Shown piece by piece: positions 19,201 through 27,941 of a DNA stretch of 36,219 nt. Each line of letters opens with the position of its first letter. The first letter of the stretch is position 1. A program made the position numbers and the translations under genes. The stretch is from a virus. The stretch is from the IMG/VR virus record IMGVR_UViG_3300042691_004525, positions 1 to 36,219 of that record; one strand, given 5' to 3'. The notes under the pieces were generated by a model, which had not been told where the DNA came from, ran no database searches, and saw nothing but the letters and a program-made list of their open reading frames with translations.

Positions 19201-22200
19201 TAGGAGGCAGTGATGTAGATGCTGTTCCGGTATCTCATTCTGAAGAAAAAGGAATAGAGTTTGTTCAATATGCAAATCCTAATACTGGATCTATAGACGT
19301 TATTGTAACTGGTACATCAAACAACGACTTTGTAGGGTACTATCGTATTTATGAAAATGGGAAGCCTACTAACAAATGGAGCTCTAAGTTTGAAAACCAA
19401 TCAAGAAACAAAGAGAACTTCAAAACAATGATTAGTGGCGTACAAGCCATGCTTCCTGAAGGACATCAATATACAGAAAAAACATCTATATCTACTGACG
19501 GATTAAGAGTTTGGAATCAACAATTAGAAAGAGGATACGAACTTCAGTACGACAAAAATGGAAATTTAATAACAAATGAAGTAGCAATAAACGGAGATTC
19601 TATTGAAAATGTATTAGGTGTCGATGTAAATAAAGGTAGCTTTGAGTCAATAAGAGCTACTAGAGAAGAATTTGAAATTATAAAAAAAGCACTTATTCCT
19701 TATATGGAAAAATTTGGATTAGGAGCTGAAAATATTAAATTAAAAATTGCTGGAATTAATGTTCCAGGAGCGAAAGGTCTTGTTACCATAGACCTACCTG
19801 TATTACTTAGGTCTAAAACAAAAGCGGATGCCGTTCAAGGAGAAGTTACAATTGGCCGAGAAGTGGAGGAAGGAGAACCCCAAGCAAAACCTCAAGACGC
19901 TACCGAAAAAAGTCAAGCAATCCAAGAAGTAGTTGAGACTGAAGAGGATATTAAGGCTAAGGAAATAATGACGCAATTGGCAAATGCTGAACGTACTATG
20001 ATACAATTAGGCAGGTCTAAAAATCCAAACAATACTGATGAAGTTACATACACTGACTTGAGTGATGTGAGTGTTAAGGATGACTTCACACCTTTCTATA
20101 AGTCAATTACTGATTACTTAAAAAAGAACAATGAGGTTACTATATATGACAAAGCTAATAACAAAACATATAGATTTAACCTTGATGGTAATACACTTGT
20201 ATCAACATTAGTTCCTAATGTGAAAGCTGAGGCTACTCAAGTTGAAGCTCAACCTGTTGTTAAACCTGTTGCTAGAAAATCATCTAAACAAAACTTAGTC
20301 ACACAAGAAAATGTTGAAGAATTAAGAGCTCAACAAACTACACCTAGAGCACAAAAGATTTTTACTGCTGCTAAGTTAGCAATGAAAGCACTTCCTGGTG
20401 TTAATATTTACATTCATAAGAATAAAGCTGAATACGAGGCTGGTATAAATGAAGTTGCTGATAATAATGAATATGGTTCTTATTTAAATGGTGAAATTCA
20501 TATAAATTTAGAGGGAGCTAATGTTGTAACAATATTACATGAAGCTATGCACCATGCTCTTGTCGTTAAAGGTATTAAATCAGGAGCAATGCTTGATTTA
20601 GCTAGAGGGTTAAAATCAGTTATATCAGATAAACAATTAAAACAAAGATTAGAAGAATTTACATCTAGATATAAAGAAGAGGATGATAGAGCAGAAGAAT
20701 ATGCAGCTGAACTTGGTGCTATTATGGCAGAAGCTAAGCAAGAATTAACTACAACTAAATTCCAACAATTTAAAAACTTAATAAATAAGATAGCTAAAAA
20801 ATTAGGTTTACCTGTTGTTTTTTCTGAAGCTGCTAATGCTAAGAATGCAGTTGACTTTATGAATAGTTTAACAAAAGCTATTAGAACTGGAGAAAATATT
20901 GAACCATATACAAGTGGTGAGTCAGCTACTGTTATAAAAAATGCTCCATTAAAAGTTAGGAAAAAAAGAATATCTCAATATACTGCTGATTTTATTGCTA
21001 AGTTACCAATTAAAACACTAAAAGAAGTAATTAGTAAATATGAAGGAAGAATATTCTTTGTTCAGTCAGATGCTACAGGTGTAGGATATGACTCAAAAGG
21101 AGATCCAATTTATGGAGGCCTTGGTTATATAACTATAAAAGAAAATGTAGATGGGTCAATTGGATTTGCCTCTGTAGATGATGGTACAGCTAAGACAACT
21201 ATATCTAAAATGATTAATAGATATGGTGAAGGTAAAAAAGTTGGAGTATTTATAATGATACAAAATCCTAGTTCAACAGTTGGTAATTATTACGGAGCTA
21301 AATATTTTGGAAGAGCATTAATTGAATTGCAGAAAAAAAGCAAAACAAATTATAAAGATATTGCTAATTCATTTATAGATTATATTAAATCAAACAAAAA
21401 AATTGTAGATGAGTTAAATAAAAATAAAACTCAACAGAAATTAATTGATTTAATTAAAAATCCAGAAAAGTACAATGAGAAAACATTTGCTAATGAATTT
21501 ATAAAAGATACAACATTTGAGGCAAGAAGAAATATTTTAGAATCATTGATTCCTGTAACAGTAGATGTAAAAACTAATAAATCAACTCCATACATAAAAC
21601 AATCTTTAAAGGATATTGGATTTAGTAGAATAGAGTTTCTAAAAGAATATGGAGATAATACACTATTCACCGAAGATATGTATCTAGGTAATGAAGGTGG
21701 TTTTTTAGCAGCTGGATTTGAAATTGAATTACCTAAAAAAGAACAATTAGATGAATTTATTTCAAAGTATAAAAACAACGGAGTAAAGCACCCTCAGTTC
21801 AACGGCAAGCTACCAAATACAGGTGAGTCATTTTTGCTAGATGGTTTATATCCAGTAAATGAAAATTTTGTTGAGTTTGCAAAAGATGAAACAATAATAG
21901 ATAAAGATGTTTTGTCAGATGAAGAATTAAAAAAGGTGGTTCAAGAAAACTTCCCTAATGACTCGTTCTATGAAGATAAATTCACTAGTATTAACTCAGA
22001 AAATTACATACCAAGAGAAAATAGAACATATTCACATTTAAAAACTCCAAATAAAATAATATTTAAAAGTAATCTTGAAAAAACAAATCCAAAAGCATTA
22101 AAATCTAAACCTTCTGATGTAGCAACCAATGTAGCTAGAGGTATGGGATTTTCACCTGAAGTTGGAGAAAAACAAAAACAACTAACACAAAAAACAGAAT

Positions 22201-25200
22201 TTACTAAAAGAGAAGCTCAAGCTAAACGTAAAAAGCAATTATCAGATAGTAAAGATATAGCAATTCAAAAAGCAAAAGAAAAATACACACTATCAGTTGA
22301 ACAAAGAGGTAATCCACATAAGCAAGGTGTTGATGCTGCCTTGAATGATTTACGTAAATCAGATTGGTATAATACTGCTGATGATACTCAGAGAGAAAAT
22401 GCTGAGAGAGAGTTGAAAGAGTTCTTTGGTGAAAGACTGAAGAAAGCTCCATCGGTAGCTAAGATAACAGGTAAGCCGAAAGCTAAAAAGGTAGCTATCA
22501 AAGATGAGTATAAAGCAATGATTACTCAGATTAAGATGGAGGCCAAAGCAGCTCGTGAAGCAAAGGCTGATTTGAATGCTAAGAGAAAGATGTTAGCTGC
22601 TGCTATTAGTGGTATGGTTAAGACCGGTAAAATAAAAGCTAGCCAAGCAGCTGTATTAGTTAAGCGTGTTAGCAGTTTAAACCTTGACAATCCTGTAATG
22701 GTTGAGCGATTTACAAATTACGCTCAAAGGGTATTTGAAAGAGCTGACTACCAACAAAGATTAGACGATGCATTTAAAATAAGAAAAGGTATCCGTAAAG
22801 ATTTAAAGACTGACAACCAAGCTGAAGTGTCAGGTATGGCTAAAGCATTTACAAAGATTGACCCATCACTCGTTGAAGATATAGATGCATATATGGAGAT
22901 GGCTGATAAAGTTAAGAATGCTGTTAAGCCATCGCGAGTAAAAGGTCTTGATGTTGTTATGAAGGAGTCAGCAAACATTGCTGAGATATCTGAGTACACA
23001 AATGAAGAGATTACAAGGCAAGAAGATATACAGAAAAAAGAATTGTTGGCTACTTATGATTTCTTAGAAGGTGAGATGTCATTGAAGGAAATGCAAGATG
23101 TTATCAATGCACTCAAAGACCCAACTAGTCAAATGGATACTGCTGAAAAAGAAAAGTATGTTAAAGATTATTTGAATGGTAGATTTGGTATTATGTCATC
23201 AATACTTGACTCAATGTTCAAGACAGGTGTTGATCCAATGACTGGAGAGGAAATAACATTTGATGAAAAACAAAAAGAACTAATTAAGAGAGCATTAAAT
23301 ATTGACTTAAATGAAATGTCAGTTAGAGATGCTATTAAAATTGTTGAGGGTGTAGAGAACTTCATTACTAATCAAATTACAAGTGGTCTTGAGGCAGCTG
23401 TTAGTTCTTATGAAGGAGCTATGAATGTTAAATCACTTGTTAATAGAGGTAGAAAGGCTAAGTCACTAAGACTATTTTTTAGTAAATATGTCGGTAAAAT
23501 ATATAGTGAGCAATTGTTTTCACTTCCGATGTTAATGGAGAAGATGTTTGGTGGCGTTACTAATTCAATTGACGTAATGAATAAGATGGGTCTAATTAAA
23601 TTAGTTAATGGAGTAAATAAAGCTAACAGACAACATAATGAAATTATAGACGAATATTCAAAGCAACCTTTTTATGCCACAAAAAATGCTCTTGGCCGTT
23701 ATGTCATGAATAAAGGTTTTATGGATGCTGAGAATGTGTATGAAAGAGGTATGCTTGCATTCTTAAAAAGAAATTTAGTTGGTAATCCAACTGAAATGAA
23801 AGCAGAGTTTGAAAGAAGGGTAAGAATGATACAAGAATCTATCAATAAATTAATTGAAGATGGTGATCCTAAAGAACAAAAGATGGGAGAGCTATATCAA
23901 AAGATTTATGATAAGTTAGGTGTCGCAGAAATGGATATGGATGTTATTAATTCTAATGCATCCAATAATAATTTAGATGCAGTTAATTGGTGGGTTAATC
24001 AATGGTCTCAACATTATTCTGACTTATCAGATATCAGTTTATCTGTATATAACACACAGCTTGGAAGTGACTTGAACTACACACCAGATAAGTACAAAAG
24101 ACTTTCTTCTGAAAATCAATCACTTGATGAAGGAGCAGTTGAAAGAAATGGTGCTTTTGCTATTAGCATTGATTATACTGACAAAAAGAAGACTGGCGTG
24201 TTAATGGAAACAACAAGGCCAAATGTAATGCCTGATGGTAGATATATTAGCCTTGATTTTGATACTAATAATTCAAAAGCATTGAAGGCAGCCTTGGTAG
24301 ATATAAACACTGCTGCTGCTATTAGGCAGGTTGATGGTTTTATTAATTCAAAATCATTTAAGAAATTAATTCCTGAGTCTGAAGATAGAACAATAATGAC
24401 TAAGAGAATTAATACATATATCAGAAGAGCAAAAGGTAAGAGTATTGTTCCTTCTGATACAATTCAATATATAAAAAATTTAACAAACTATATTACATCT
24501 CTTGGTGTTGGTAAGGCTCTTGGTGGTATTAGTCAAGCTGTAAGTCAAACAATGCCAGTTATGGTTAACACAGTTGTTAACGCAGGTAGATTTGATATAG
24601 CTGATGCAAATTTTAATGCTTGGTTAAACAAATCAGGACTTCCAATTTCAAATCGTGGTCTTGAATCACAATCAACAGTAGAGTCGATTGACAGAAAGAT
24701 TGACATGAAAGGAACTGGAACACAAGAAGCGTTGAAAAAAGTAGCTGACTTAAATCAATGGTATTTAAAACAGTTCTTAGTTAAGCCAGATGTTTTTGTT
24801 GCTAGATCATCTTTTAAGTCTTATTACTTGCAAAATTTAAAACGTAGAGGTATAAGTACTGATATTGATTGGACGACACATGAAATGGATATGGAAGCTG
24901 CTGAGTATGCTCAAGCTATGATTGACAGGCAACAGAATATTTCTGATCCAATGCTAGCAGGTGAATTCTTATCAAGTGATGAACCAATGAAACAGATAGC
25001 TAGAAAAATAGTTCTTCCATTTGCATCATTCATACTTAACCAAAAGGCAAGGATGTATAATGATTTAAATACAATAACAAGCAAGACTGCTACAAGTGAA
25101 GATAAAGTAATTGCAAGAAGATCACTAGCAGGACTAGCTGCCGAACTTGCAGCATACCAAATGATTGGATTTGGTATAAGAAGATTGTATGATATGATTG

Positions 25201-26036
25201 CAGCATCATTGCTTGGTGATGAAGATGATGAGGAAACAAAGAAAAAGAAACTGATTAATGCTACAAAATATCCAGTTAAAAGTATTGTTAATGATATCGT
25301 ATCTCCACTTCCAATGACAGATGGCATAACTACTTGGGGATTGAATCAAGCATTAGCTCAATATCCTTGGATGAGTGATAAAGAAATTAAAGATGCAGTT
25401 GAAAGTAGAAATAAGGTTTTAGAATTAAAAGGAGAACCTAGTATGACTGAAGCTGAAGAAAAAGATTTTATTGCTAAGATTAAAGAAGAAGCAACGTATC
25501 AAGTATTTGATGATGAATTTAATAGAAGCTATGGTATGATTGGTATTGTTGGATCTACATATCAAGAATTAGGCGAGATGAGCAAACTAGCTACTACAGG
25601 TGAATTTACAGATGAATATCAAGGAATGGAAACTACTAAAAAAATTCTAGATTCTGATCGTGAAAAAGTAAAATACGCTGTTCCATTTATGATAGCATAC
25701 TCGACTGGATTGCTACCAAAAGATGTAGGATCTATTAGTCGAAACTATGTTAATAGAATCAAGAAAAAAGCTATTACAGAAAAACAGTACGAGCGATATG
25801 ATGCTGTACAGAAAGATCTTGGACGTAATTTAAAGTCTTGGGAGATTGATATAGTGAAATCTAAAAAGGAATCTGAAACAGCTATAGATGAAATAAAATT
25901 CATCGAAAGAAATGGTGGATTGACAGAACGTCAAGGAAGGGAGTACCTAAAAGTTATGAAGGCTATAGGCGAGCCAAGTATTAGAGATATAATAGACATC
26001 AAAGACGGAAAGACAGCCGATCAGATTTTAAAATAA
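16212..26036 (+). CDS. Giant polyvalent internal protein with zinc-metallopeptidase motif
   Basis: A 3274-residue protein, 27% of the window. The N-terminus (KYPEYNDIDDLTLAKKM) is a short helical motif. Residues 118-176 and 183-231 are two copies of a YPGKE module. Glycine-rich hydrophobic segments at about 546-576, 625-663, 750-770 and 800-820 may insert in membranes. A zincin motif HEAMHH lies at 1443-1448 with an Ala/Glu-rich helix after it (RAEEYAAELG) that could give the third ligand. Residues about 1590-1950 form an unassigned module, then long helical regions lead to a conserved-looking C-terminus ending in GKTADQILK. Such multidomain giants are the large polyvalent proteins of phages, thought to be ejected and to act on the host early. 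No RNA polymerase DxDxD motif was found. The C-terminus overlaps a convergent gene by 16 bases. Confidence 0.75.
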   Translation: MPLDYIEFAKKIKSKYPEYNDIDDLTLAKKMIEKYPEYKNEVSFDSVLKKKEVSQSTQKQKVTSSVTSKTAQKQPSVSSVEDKPIVLDYEGNRVDKQNKGISNYSKYRKIGDQYYKGQGEIFNNYPGKEGKAYRFDNGKWFEYSSTISGANGDVNVLDSPIKDPMRVDALNRQFKKQGGTEQGVLVGYPGKEQNEYKIENNQWKKRTPENKTWVTITNEGSINALNNYFKKDIYAEKDQSKISKLKQDNQYSVDFNRNLKSINSKLIGGEEESVVPTLIKKFPTFKFNETGAGDRMIVTAPNGQQKTIILDNWTWDEDKRNSDELIGWMQANNLTPSEQEKLNDLRFKSREEERYIAPGIGDTTAVIARRESREQKLAKEVFNINKKISKDSEQFLSQEEQVRKQARESRYQWMPIKSQKVKEIQDEYSKYLKDPSGMSKYDQVRAQSALGSLIKDNETIKNAYKYQNDIKYNIDSYKNKSKKAESYILSLNEKYINGEITKEEFENEINLKQKELLDQDREIKNQIKISDHLTKSVNQSVAENYLISETKGGLGGGLVLSGIKGMLSPVRLLMEASGEKMSAEQWHEAIKGAVSPFWDFQTSLDYLRSEERPDLYKAAFSVSESLGAMLPMAVTGGATALGTGVLGTGTMGAVAFYPMSYYEMKDELEDIKIPESHKVGMAAIYGLVASTLESIGMQYVMGKFNTATGTAIKRNILRNVLSKSIPKDAPKEFIDALVRTETKAYLANLGLTTGGAMLVEGTTESLQSLTGAGIKESYDLANKKDLFNTTGLKDVVKGALYEGYLGALGGGMVHSIYVAKDSYQRKKQLNSVELNLLMMAAKTEGISEALMTNLKADMLNGRMTKQEAIDIIANFNTVRGNLNQMPENLTPEAQSVSLSLMMERDRLNKQIEGKDLNLVKPQTERINEINTRLQEIAKESSVQVETTIGVEIEEGKPQVVAEEVIPQEEIATRQRDTESSIKRKDLFNGVGAFSRELGGSDVDAVPVSHSEEKGIEFVQYANPNTGSIDVIVTGTSNNDFVGYYRIYENGKPTNKWSSKFENQSRNKENFKTMISGVQAMLPEGHQYTEKTSISTDGLRVWNQQLERGYELQYDKNGNLITNEVAINGDSIENVLGVDVNKGSFESIRATREEFEIIKKALIPYMEKFGLGAENIKLKIAGINVPGAKGLVTIDLPVLLRSKTKADAVQGEVTIGREVEEGEPQAKPQDATEKSQAIQEVVETEEDIKAKEIMTQLANAERTMIQLGRSKNPNNTDEVTYTDLSDVSVKDDFTPFYKSITDYLKKNNEVTIYDKANNKTYRFNLDGNTLVSTLVPNVKAEATQVEAQPVVKPVARKSSKQNLVTQENVEELRAQQTTPRAQKIFTAAKLAMKALPGVNIYIHKNKAEYEAGINEVADNNEYGSYLNGEIHINLEGANVVTILHEAMHHALVVKGIKSGAMLDLARGLKSVISDKQLKQRLEEFTSRYKEEDDRAEEYAAELGAIMAEAKQELTTTKFQQFKNLINKIAKKLGLPVVFSEAANAKNAVDFMNSLTKAIRTGENIEPYTSGESATVIKNAPLKVRKKRISQYTADFIAKLPIKTLKEVISKYEGRIFFVQSDATGVGYDSKGDPIYGGLGYITIKENVDGSIGFASVDDGTAKTTISKMINRYGEGKKVGVFIMIQNPSSTVGNYYGAKYFGRALIELQKKSKTNYKDIANSFIDYIKSNKKIVDELNKNKTQQKLIDLIKNPEKYNEKTFANEFIKDTTFEARRNILESLIPVTVDVKTNKSTPYIKQSLKDIGFSRIEFLKEYGDNTLFTEDMYLGNEGGFLAAGFEIELPKKEQLDEFISKYKNNGVKHPQFNGKLPNTGESFLLDGLYPVNENFVEFAKDETIIDKDVLSDEELKKVVQENFPNDSFYEDKFTSINSENYIPRENRTYSHLKTPNKIIFKSNLEKTNPKALKSKPSDVATNVARGMGFSPEVGEKQKQLTQKTEFTKREAQAKRKKQLSDSKDIAIQKAKEKYTLSVEQRGNPHKQGVDAALNDLRKSDWYNTADDTQRENAERELKEFFGERLKKAPSVAKITGKPKAKKVAIKDEYKAMITQIKMEAKAAREAKADLNAKRKMLAAAISGMVKTGKIKASQAAVLVKRVSSLNLDNPVMVERFTNYAQRVFERADYQQRLDDAFKIRKGIRKDLKTDNQAEVSGMAKAFTKIDPSLVEDIDAYMEMADKVKNAVKPSRVKGLDVVMKESANIAEISEYTNEEITRQEDIQKKELLATYDFLEGEMSLKEMQDVINALKDPTSQMDTAEKEKYVKDYLNGRFGIMSSILDSMFKTGVDPMTGEEITFDEKQKELIKRALNIDLNEMSVRDAIKIVEGVENFITNQITSGLEAAVSSYEGAMNVKSLVNRGRKAKSLRLFFSKYVGKIYSEQLFSLPMLMEKMFGGVTNSIDVMNKMGLIKLVNGVNKANRQHNEIIDEYSKQPFYATKNALGRYVMNKGFMDAENVYERGMLAFLKRNLVGNPTEMKAEFERRVRMIQESINKLIEDGDPKEQKMGELYQKIYDKLGVAEMDMDVINSNASNNNLDAVNWWVNQWSQHYSDLSDISLSVYNTQLGSDLNYTPDKYKRLSSENQSLDEGAVERNGAFAISIDYTDKKKTGVLMETTRPNVMPDGRYISLDFDTNNSKALKAALVDINTAAAIRQVDGFINSKSFKKLIPESEDRTIMTKRINTYIRRAKGKSIVPSDTIQYIKNLTNYITSLGVGKALGGISQAVSQTMPVMVNTVVNAGRFDIADANFNAWLNKSGLPISNRGLESQSTVESIDRKIDMKGTGTQEALKKVADLNQWYLKQFLVKPDVFVARSSFKSYYLQNLKRRGISTDIDWTTHEMDMEAAEYAQAMIDRQQNISDPMLAGEFLSSDEPMKQIARKIVLPFASFILNQKARMYNDLNTITSKTATSEDKVIARRSLAGLAAELAAYQMIGFGIRRLYDMIAASLLGDEDDEETKKKKLINATKYPVKSIVNDIVSPLPMTDGITTWGLNQALAQYPWMSDKEIKDAVESRNKVLELKGEPSMTEAEEKDFIAKIKEEATYQVFDDEFNRSYGMIGIVGSTYQELGEMSKLATTGEFTDEYQGMETTKKILDSDREKVKYAVPFMIAYSTGLLPKDVGSISRNYVNRIKKKAITEKQYERYDAVQKDLGRNLKSWEIDIVKSKKESETAIDEIKFIERNGGLTERQGREYLKVMKAIGEPSIRDIIDIKDGKTADQILK
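19038..19089 (+). repeat. Duplicated linker, copy 1, inside giant gene
   Basis: A 52-base stretch encoding VQVETTIGVEIEEGKPQ matches the stretch at about 19834-19885 (VQGEVTIGREVEEGEPQ) at all but nine bases. The two copies bracket a module of roughly 745 bases, a pattern expected from duplication or recombination-driven domain exchange. Confidence 0.6.
19834..19885 (+). repeat. Duplicated linker, copy 2, inside giant gene
   Basis: Second copy of the TIG-E-EEG-PQ linker, in the same frame as copy 1. It marks the right border of the module that begins with KDLFNGVGAFSRELGG and the left border of the region leading to the zincin domain. Confidence 0.6.
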
Positions 26037-26185
26037 TCTAAGGCAATTCCGTAGCAATAATTAAGTTTGCTGAGGTCTGACTGAATAAAGAAAGGGTGGT
26101 ATCGTAGTTCGATGCGCGCCCTTACTTTTTTCTTGTCGTAGATGTAGTTCTCTACTAGCAATATCATTTCCTCAACTGTTAACAT
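26021..26185 (-). CDS. Small hypothetical protein coupled to phosphoesterase
   Basis: A 54-codon frame beginning MLTVEEMILLVENYIYDKKK and ending ALDYFKI. Its ATG overlaps the phosphoesterase stop as TGATG, the usual sign of translational coupling in this block, and it fills an otherwise empty 149-base gap. The protein is helical, amphipathic and has a basic middle (KKKVRARIELR). Its 3' end overlaps the giant late gene by 16 bases on the opposite strand, and the late terminator hairpin lies within it, so the call is less sure than its neighbours. Function unknown. Confidence 0.55.
   Translation of the reverse strand: MLTVEEMILLVENYIYDKKKVRARIELRYHPFFIQSDLSKLNYCYGIALDYFKI
26092..26131 (+). terminator. 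Terminator of the late block
   Basis: AAGGG (26092-26096) pairs with CCCTT (26119-26123); inside, ATCG (26101-26104) pairs with CGAT (26110-26113). TAC and six T follow. It would end transcripts from the giant gene. Read on the other strand, the hairpin is followed by TCTTT, so it may work weakly in both directions, as expected between convergent blocks. Confidence 0.7.
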
Positions 26186-27294
26186 CAGAACAAATGTGTT
26201 AAACGAGCAATCTGACCATGCTCAGGGTGATGTATAAATCCTTCAATTGCTTTTGGGCTATGCTGATAGCCATTACGATGATGCCAACCATCAACACCAC
26301 TAGGAGATCGTAATGTTTCTACACATACTGACATGTAATCTTTTGATGTTTTATGATGTATGTGATGTCCATAAATATATCTATGCTTACACTCATGCCA
26401 AGAAGAACCAGTCTCATGTGCCATTAATAATGGCAAGTTTTGCTGTTTTGCTCCATCCATGTGAGTAGTACCAATTAAGTTCTTACCATACGACACATAC
26501 TTACGATGCTTCATGTCATTGTCAAATGTAACCTGATTACATTTTTTAAACCATGCTTCAACACATTGCAGTAACATAAATCCAGACATAAAATCGTGGT
26601 TACTTGGATTATATACAACATGGACATCAGCTATAGTCATTAATGTTTCAATAATCTCTATCAATAGCTTTTTAGCTGTTATAAAGTTATCATACCACAT
26701 CCCATCAGTATCTTGTGGTGTACCACTTGTTGTTGTACGTTTTGGATTGTCAATATGAAGTATATCGTTACCGGCTATAAAAATAATCTTGTCAATACTA
26801 AATGCAGCTGACTTATTCAATATACCATGTAATCCATCGCGAACTCTCTGTACAGCTATCTGCATATTATAGTTCTCTCCAGTCTCAAAGCTAGAGCATA
26901 TCTTACCGATATGAATATCAGCAGGATCAAATACAAGGCAATGTGGATCATAAGAAACTTCTCTCCTGAATGTAGGATATCTTGGACTCCATTTAGATAT
27001 TTCTTCAATTAGTTCTTCCTTAAAAGATTCATGATTGAACTCATTATCTTTCTTAACGTTAATACTGAAGTGCTTTCCTTTATGCCAATAGTGATTAACA
27101 TTATCGTAGTCTATGCCTGCTGTCTTACATGCATCATAAAGACCTTTATCTTTTGTCCAGTTATAGATATTTCTTTCAACTGATGAGTATCGATCTTTTA
27201 AATTGAATTCTTTTATGACTTGCTCTGTCACCTCTTTTGCAGTTTTACCTTCTTCAAAAAAAAGCTCAATTGCTCTATTCCGATATTTTTTCAT
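26185..27294 (-). CDS. Calcineurin-like metallophosphoesterase
   Basis: A 369-residue protein. Residues 1-60 form a helix-turn-helix-like N-terminal part (FEEGKTAKEVTEQVI). The rest carries all motifs of the two-metal calcineurin/Mre11-type phosphoesterase fold: DIHIG at 126-130, GND at 175-177, SNHD at 231-234, a His in GTTHMDG at 275-281 and GHHIHH at 309-314. These residues bind two metal ions and cleave phosphodiester or phosphomonoester bonds. Phage members are often called SbcD/Mre11-like, but no SbcC partner is visible here and the substrate is unknown. It overlaps the 56-codon gene upstream by 20 bases and the 54-codon gene downstream by the shared TGATG. Confidence 0.85.
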   Translation of the reverse strand: MKKYRNRAIELFFEEGKTAKEVTEQVIKEFNLKDRYSSVERNIYNWTKDKGLYDACKTAGIDYDNVNHYWHKGKHFSINVKKDNEFNHESFKEELIEEISKWSPRYPTFRREVSYDPHCLVFDPADIHIGKICSSFETGENYNMQIAVQRVRDGLHGILNKSAAFSIDKIIFIAGNDILHIDNPKRTTTSGTPQDTDGMWYDNFITAKKLLIEIIETLMTIADVHVVYNPSNHDFMSGFMLLQCVEAWFKKCNQVTFDNDMKHRKYVSYGKNLIGTTHMDGAKQQNLPLLMAHETGSSWHECKHRYIYGHHIHHKTSKDYMSVCVETLRSPSGVDGWHHRNGYQHSPKAIEGFIHHPEHGQIARLTHLF

Positions 27295-27445
27295 GTGTTC
27301 GCTCTAGGTCTCTCAAAACTCTTATTAAATTTTGAATGTTTGATTTCATTTCTTTGTAATCAGCATCAACTAAAGACTCGTATATGCAGTCCGTCAAATC
27401 ATTGATTTCGGTCATTACTGCATTCACGTAGTTGATATTCTCCAT
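27275..27445 (-). CDS. Small hypothetical acidic protein
   Basis: A 56-codon frame, MENINYVNAVMTEINDLTDC to HEKISE, predicted as one long amphipathic helix with leucine/isoleucine spacing. It fills the gap between the phosphoesterase and the upstream gene and overlaps the phosphoesterase start by 20 bases. A strong promoter (TTTG, 19 bases, TATATTTG) ends 10 bases before its ATG, which supports it as the first gene of a short unit together with the phosphoesterase. Function unknown. Confidence 0.72.
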   Translation of the reverse strand: MENINYVNAVMTEINDLTDCIYESLVDADYKEMKSNIQNLIRVLRDLERTHEKISE

Positions 27446-27455
27446 TTATTATCAA

Positions 27456-27486
27456 CAAATATATTACTTATTAACATCATAACAAA
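27456..27486 (-). promoter_or_regulatory. Strong Bacteroidota promoter, minus strand
   Basis: On the minus strand TTTG (27486-27483), a 19-base spacer and TATATTTG (27463-27456) match the Bacteroidota sigma consensus exactly. It drives the 56-codon gene and the phosphoesterase; the expected start of transcription is within a few bases of the ATG at 27445. It overlaps the 3' end of the upstream 88-residue gene. Confidence 0.8.
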
Positions 27487-27730
27487 TACTTGACAGATAT
27501 TTTTTTATAATTAGTTCATAGCTAATCCTATACTTAGATACGTTTTCTCTTTTGATTACTCTTTTTATAAAGTATTCGTCAATTACTTTTGAGTTGTCAT
27601 TAATAGCTACTGGTATATTGTTAAGTGTTTTATTTATTTTAGGTAGTTTTGATTTTGATGTCAATGGTACAGCTTTGATTATAACATCTACGCAGTATAC
27701 TCCTTTATTCGAGAATGATTCCGTATCCAT
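27464..27730 (-). CDS. Hypothetical protein
   Basis: An 88-residue basic protein, beta-like at the N-terminus (GVYCVDVIIKAVPLTSKSK) and helical at the C-terminus (residues 50-80). I do not recognise it. It overlaps the upstream 78-residue gene by 26 bases, in line with the overlaps throughout this block. Its coding 3' end contains the -33 box of the next promoter. Confidence 0.6.
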   Translation of the reverse strand: MDTESFSNKGVYCVDVIIKAVPLTSKSKLPKINKTLNNIPVAINDNSKVIDEYFIKRVIKRENVSKYRISYELIIKKYLSSICYDVNK

Positions 27731-27941
27731 CTAGTATGCTTCTTATTTCTTCTCTTAGCTTATCAGCAAAATCCATTTCTTCTTCAGTAGCTTGTCTATT
27801 TTCATAACTACCGTACTTAACAACTGATCTTAGGTGTTGGTCTATATCCCAAACAGCTAGTTTCCATTTGTAACCATCTAATGCATCTCTTGCATCATCT
27901 TTTTCTTCTATTGAGTCAAACTCAATTATTATTTTTCCCAT
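27705..27941 (-). CDS. Hypothetical small acidic protein
   Basis: A 78-residue acidic protein (MGKIIIEFDSIEEKDDARDA start) with a strand-helix-strand pattern: an initial strand, a helix containing EEKDDARDALDGYKW, and a C-terminal helix rich in Asp/Glu. This resembles small proteins often found in Bacteroidota phage early regions, but I cannot name a family. It overlaps the upstream membrane protein gene by 13 bases and the downstream gene by 26 bases. Confidence 0.68.
   Translation of the reverse strand: MGKIIIEFDSIEEKDDARDALDGYKWKLAVWDIDQHLRSVVKYGSYENRQATEEEMDFADKLREEIRSILDGYGIILE

Noticed and set aside
24236-24275. Possible RNA polymerase motif (LDFDT) in the giant protein
   Set aside because: Only DxD is present, not the DxDxD of crAss-like phage RNA polymerases, and no flanking similarity is visible.
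24911-25327. 138-codon open frame antisense to the giant gene
   Set aside because: Low-complexity, Ser/Leu/Ile-rich shadow of a strongly coding frame, without start context or promoter.
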